Positions 62,801 through 64,000 of a DNA stretch of 64,000 bases are shown here, one piece after another. Made by a program: the position numbers and the translations under genes. A model generated the notes under the pieces. That model saw nothing but the letters and a program-made list of their open reading frames with translations, did not search any database and was not told the origin of the DNA. The first letter of the stretch is position 1. The number at the start of each line of letters is the position of its first letter. Source of the stretch: Endozoicomonas_A sp049275935 (lineage in GTDB: Bacteria; Pseudomonadota; Gammaproteobacteria; Pseudomonadales; Endozoicomonadaceae); assembly GCF_049275935.1 (NCBI RefSeq), contig NZ_CP184830.1, positions 3,038,001-3,102,000 on the forward strand. The letters are read 5' to 3'.

Positions 62801-64000
62801 CCGTGTTGATCTGTAACCGTGATGGGGATAGTCAGCGTTTTATTCTGACCGGCAACAAGGGGCTGATAGGCGGTATGGCCTGGGTCAAAGGCATACTGAC
62901 CATCTCTGCTGAGCGTGAAGCCATCAACCGGAGTGGCGATTGAATAAGCGACGGATGCATGGTTATCCGGGTCTTGTGAAGTGATCTGTCCGCTAAGTTG
63001 GTTGCCATCTTTCTTTACACTTTGCGCCTGTATCTGATCAAGCACGGGGGCGTCGTTGGTGCCGCTAATTGTCATCAACAGAGCTTTTGTATCAGAAGCG
63101 CCGCTAGCGTCAGTCACCGTGACCGGGATGACGATTTTCTCCGAATCGCCCTGAGCCAAGCTGTTGTAAGCCGGATCGGTTGGGTCGAAAGAATAGGAGC
63201 CATCGGCATTCAGTGCGAACCCTGCTACTGTCATCGTGGTAGAGAAGGTTGCAGTGTCGCCAGTATCGACATCGGTAGAGGTAATGCTGCCAGTGGTCGG
63301 TTGACTGACACCTTCAACTGAATGGCCTGCATGTCCACCATTTACGACTGGCAAGTCATTAGAGCCTTGAACTTCAACAGTAAACGCGCGGGAGAAATCA
63401 ACACCGTTTGTATTTAGAGCATGTACGACAAAATGCTCAGATACACGCTGTCCATCATGCAGCCCCTGAACATCAGATGCACTGTTATCCAGCGTGTAGC
63501 CCCACGCACCACTTTCCTGAATGGTCAGAACACCATATTTACCCTGATAAACTTGCGCGGGGAAAGTGCCCTCCCCATTTTTTAAATCCAATTGTCCATA
63601 AGCACTGATCTGCGAATCTTCGATCACTTGACCAGCAAAACTGCCGACAATTGTCAGAGGTAAATTACTCGAAGCAGCATTTTCGGATAATGCTGGTGAC
63701 CTTCCTGCTATCTGTGGAGCAACGGTCCCGTTTCGTGAATTTAAAAAAGATTTTTCATTAAATAGCGAAACTGAGCCAGAGTCTGTATTTAAATCGCCGG
63801 TGTAGTCTCGTGCAGATTGATCATTAGCGGAAGCTTGTCCTTTCGAAACCTCCACTTCAAGGTTAACGCGCTCCACAATAGCTGCTGCCTTATGATGCCC
63901 GTCTTCAAACTCTATAACATGCATAACCCGACGGTCATTATGCTCTCTGGCTGTTTCAGTCGCTTGCAGTGTTTCATCTGAACCACTGTCAGGCAAACTA
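53806..64000 (-). CDS. Giant VCBS/cadherin-like repeat adhesin (5' end outside window)
   Basis: More than 3,396 aa. The frame is open through the right edge and the leftmost start is only a TTG, so the N-terminus is missing. From about residue 223 to 2453 it consists of seven copies of a 306-aa unit with three beta-sandwich modules: VCBS-type (SVTEDSSLQVTGNLSITDKD, then QDHF), then GSITSxDVDTGDTATYSTT, then GQITSQDPDNHASVAYS. Cadherin/Ig-like domains (about 2454-2870) and a concanavalin/pentraxin-like domain (about 2880-3106, FLSYGVPADPNEFYVW, DVLVDGQSAYS) follow. The acidic C-terminus shows no RTX nonapeptides. The operon context makes it a LapA/BapA-like type I-secreted adhesin. No LapG/LapD proteolytic control genes lie in the window. 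Confidence 0.92.
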   Translation of the reverse strand, partial: SLPDSGSDETLQATETAREHNDRRVMHVIEFEDGHHKAAAIVERVNLEVEVSKGQASANDQSARDYTGDLNTDSGSVSLFNEKSFLNSRNGTVAPQIAGRSPALSENAASSNLPLTIVGSFAGQVIEDSQISAYGQLDLKNGEGTFPAQVYQGKYGVLTIQESGAWGYTLDNSASDVQGLHDGQRVSEHFVVHALNTNGVDFSRAFTVEVQGSNDLPVVNGGHAGHSVEGVSQPTTGSITSTDVDTGDTATFSTTMTVAGFALNADGSYSFDPTDPAYNSLAQGDSEKIVIPVTVTDASGASDTKALLMTISGTNDAPVLDQIQAQSVKKDGNQLSGQITSQDPDNHASVAYSIATPVDGFTLSRDGQYAFDPGHTAYQPLVAGQNKTLTIPITVTDQHGATDTRNLVITVHGQSNAAVIAGADSGSVTEDSSLQVTGSLSITDKDAGQDHFQAGIYTATCGNLNLNANGHWAYNLDNAHANVQALGAGTTTTNSLTDTIQIQSADGTTHDIVITVNGSNDGPVLNAISAASATEGASQATTGSITSVDVDTDDTATYSTTATAAGFTLKADGTYSFDPADPAYDGLAQGNTQRIVIPVTVTDGNGATDTKALLMTVSGTNDAPVLDQIQAQSATEDGSQLSGQITSQDPDNHASVAYSVATPVDGFTLNRDGQYTFDPGHAAYQSLAASQDKTLSIPITVTDQHGATDTQNLVITVHGQSDAAVIAGADFGSVTEDSSLQVTGNLSITDKDAGQDHFQTGNYKATHGNLNLNANGQWAYNLDNAHADVQALGVGTTTTNSLTDRIQIQSADGTTHNIVITINGSNDGPVLNAISAASATEGGSQPTTGSITSADVDTGDTATYSTTATVAGFMLKADGTYSFDPADPTYNGLAQGDTQTIVIPVTVTDGSAATDTKALVITVSGTNDAPVLDQIQAQSASEDGSQLSAQVTSQDPDNHASVAYSIATPVDGFMLGSDGQYTFDPGHAAYQSLAVGQDKTLTIPVTATDQHGAKDTRNLVITVHGQSDAAVIAGTDSGSVTEDSSLQVTGNLSITDKDAGQDHFQTGNYKATHGTLNLNANGHWAYNLDNTHADVQALGAGATTTNSLTDTIQIQSADGTTHNVVITINGSNDGPVLNAISAAFAAEGDSQPTTGSITSADVDTGDTATYSTTAALAGFTLNADGTYSFDPTDPAYDGLAQGDAQRIVIPVTVTDGSGATDTKALVMTVSGTNDAPVLDQIQAQSATEDGSQLGGQITSQDPDNHASVAYSIATPVDGFTLNRDGQYTFDPGHAAYQSLAAGQDKTVTIPITASDQHGATDTRNLVITVHGQSDAAVIAGADAGSVTEDSYLQVTGSLSITDKDAGQDHFQAGNFTATHGNLHLDANGHWAYSLDNTHANVQALGAGATTTNSLTDTIQIQSADGTTHNIVITINGSNDGPVLNAISAASATEGDSQLTTGSITSADVDAGDTATYSTTTTVAGFTLNANGTYSFDPADPAYDGLAQGDTQRIVIPVTVTDGGGATDTKALVMTLSGTNDAPVLDQIQAQSATENGSQLNGQITSQDPDSHASVVYSITTPVDGFMLSRDGQYTFDPGHAAYQSLAAGQDQTLTIPITVTDQHGASDTRNLVIIVHGQSNAAVIAGADSGSVTEDSSLQVTGILSITDNDAGQDYFQAGNYTATHGTLHLDGNGHWAYNLDNTHADVQALGAGTTTTNSLTDSILIQSADGTTHDIVITINGSNDGPVLNAISAASATEGDSQLTTGSITSTDVDTGDTATCSTTMTVPGFTLNADGTYSFDPADPAYDGLAQGDTQKIVIPVTVTDGLGVTDTKALVMTVSGTNDAPVLDQIQAQNATEDDSQVSGQVTSQDPDNHASVAYSVATPVDGFTLSRDGQYTFDPGHAAFQSIAAGQDKTLTIPITATDQHGATDTRNLVITVHGQPDAAVIAGADSGSVTEDSSLQVTGILSITDKDAGEDQFQTANYTATHGNLDLNANGHWAYNLDNSHADVQALGAGTTTTNSLTDTIQIQSADGTTHNIVITINGSNDGPVLNAISAASAIEGDSKPTTGSITSADVDTGDTATYSTTATVAGFTLKTDGSYSFDPADPTYNGLAQGDTQRIVIPVTVADGSGATDTKALMMTVSGTNDAPVLDQIQAQSATEDDSPLSGQITSKDPDNYASVAYSIATPVDGFMLSRDGQYTFDPGHAAYQSLAAGQDKTVTIPITATDQHGATDTRNLVITVHGQSDAAVIAGAESGSVTEDSLLQVTGNLSISDKDAGQDHFQAGNYAATHGNLNLDANGHWAYNLDETHADVQALGAGATTTNSLTDTIEIQSADGTTHNIVITVNGSNDGPVLNAISPASAIEGDSQPTTGSITSTDIDTGDTATYSSTMKVPGFTLNADGNYSFDPADPAYDGLAQGDTQRIVIPVMVTDGSGATDTKALMMTVSGTNDAPTLSSTVVLPPGTEDQVVIIKASDLLAHATDVDHRAQLSIHKLSADHGRITDNYNGTYTFIPTVNYNGPVQFSYEVKDEHQSSVTQTASMNLAAIDHPSIISGNLVATVAEGDIGDITNVRGMLTVSDVDAGDNPVFHNVSPTATTYGHFTMINGLWTYLLDQSKVQELNPSAPDASKRQAADSYTFTASDGNTQTVHITITGSNDEPTVATVPLSGTEDTAYTFSASDFGFQDVDAGAVLDHVTITRLPAANEGKFQLNGADVTVGQNIVTGAIPNLVFTPAANFNGDVHFTYTVNDGTADSAIATGNISVSSVVDAAAISTSAPPAGDEDKAIALNLVIASHGDTLESITLTGFLAGTQFSSGHSDGSGGWVVNASDVSSLTLTPPTNYQGSMPLYVTATTTDGTHSVTSPPQAVSVMANSVTDAASVALSFSAEQKVMTFSSAGTGGVLNQGQLDTPDPITKLAVEFNIIGSQQVATSAHHGATFLSYGVPADPNEFYVWRPDNLTIGIGHHEYATGIDTTDGNSHRYSLLWDSVTGHLDVLVDGQSAYSHDHIATGYQIPGHGVFALAQDQDHYAEESGPAATGNHGFNPNDAYHGQIFSVSMAANVDVDKTLLTHSPLGKVISKNAGLVFDIQADYSGMLVDVTGHHQLSQVGALTEQKVSVDTDIATPNSSALLHLHPKITPPADPQDRISKIELTGFNVGTVLSDGHGHAHTITQMTEHVDVQNWTTTDLTALLPGGNAQNMNIRLVVTTSGAGGDTVSEHSAPLIMDPTQPLPAPPISSHEQAPGSESADINVQHDRQATEGPIQVSLSDNEPQVNLEALRDQNQPRTQGDIDNARIIRAEVVLEAATENEAEGSLRRQVEQHLNEQQSENAGEQTISNELKSEPSQPTDEKPLASSNTETTHDDATSGSSSFHIENLVPKPDDNSFPPI
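56640..63330 (-). repeat. 918-bp tandem repeat array in the adhesin gene
   Basis: Landmarks such as GGCCATCGTTAGAACCG occur near 56925, 57843, 58761, 59679, 60597, 61515 and 62433, every 918 bp exactly. This gives about 7.3 copies of a 306-codon unit with no length change between copies. Point differences are scattered and mostly conservative. The exact period creates repeated spurious ORFs of 61, 69 and 76 codons on both strands. Confidence 0.93.

Noticed and set aside
56176..63321. Repeated 61-, 69- and 76-codon ORFs inside the adhesin gene on both strands
   Set aside because: They recur at the 918-bp period in frames other than the adhesin and are shadows of its conserved codons.
56640..63330. 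Possible CRISPR array
   Set aside because: Regular spacing comes from 918-bp protein-coding repeats; there are no short direct repeats with unique spacers and no cas genes.

Overview
This window reads as a chromosome segment of a marine, host-associated gammaproteobacterium, most likely an Endozoicomonas-like member of the Oceanospirillales. That placement is inference. It rests on the housekeeping genes (lnt, ybeX, ybeY, ybeZ, miaB, fumC, selD, a SutA-like regulator, cytochrome c5) combined with many eukaryote-like or host-facing proteins (WD40 propeller, secreted RING-H2 finger, proteins with PPxY motifs, giant adhesin). No identity search was possible.

Layout. 1-9.5 kb: a WD40 membrane-anchored protein cut by the left edge, then five tandem paralogues of an unrecognised secreted/membrane family with a hypervariable Ala/Gly-rich segment. 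9.5-18.8 kb: vapBC, a secreted HExxH protein, yjbQ, sutA, selD, small unknowns, a MocR regulator divergent from a phzF remnant and a LysE exporter, a tandem universal stress protein and cytochrome c5. 19-22 kb: a host-interaction islet with a secreted RING-H2 protein carrying a hexanucleotide-repeat tail, a tRNA-Arg(CCG), and two tandem 178-aa proteins that each keep two PPxY motifs and a class-I PDZ-ligand-like C-terminus. 22-41 kb: mostly core genes (VRR-NUC nuclease, yjjP/yjjB, zinc protease, SEC-C protein, CobW GTPase, chrA, orphan tatC behind a MITE-like hairpin, maa, a YdcF-like protein, a fumarase with a leader-like extension, a 2OG oxygenase, lnt-ybeX-ybeY-ybeZ). 41-45.9 kb: dapB and a cluster of minus-strand gene cassettes separated by attC-like sites (a CALIN-like array with a higBA module and several damaged genes). 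This block separates ybeZ from miaB, which are usually adjacent. 47.5-64 kb: a secreted unknown, then a Lap/Bap-type surface adhesion locus: TolC-like lapE, HlyD-like lapC, ABC exporter lapB and a more than 3,396-aa adhesin with seven 918-bp repeats, cut by the right edge.

How it fits together. The right end is a self-contained type I secretion plus adhesin module. The left end and the 19-22 kb islet encode exported or membrane proteins that look host-directed: protein-interaction propellers, ubiquitin-pathway mimicry and WW/PDZ ligand motifs. The cassette array and the dispersed palindromic repeats show where the genome has been rearranged. The strongest candidates for undescribed biology are the PPxY/PDZ-motif pair with the neighbouring secreted RING protein, the five-gene Ala/Gly family, and the orphan attC cassette cluster.
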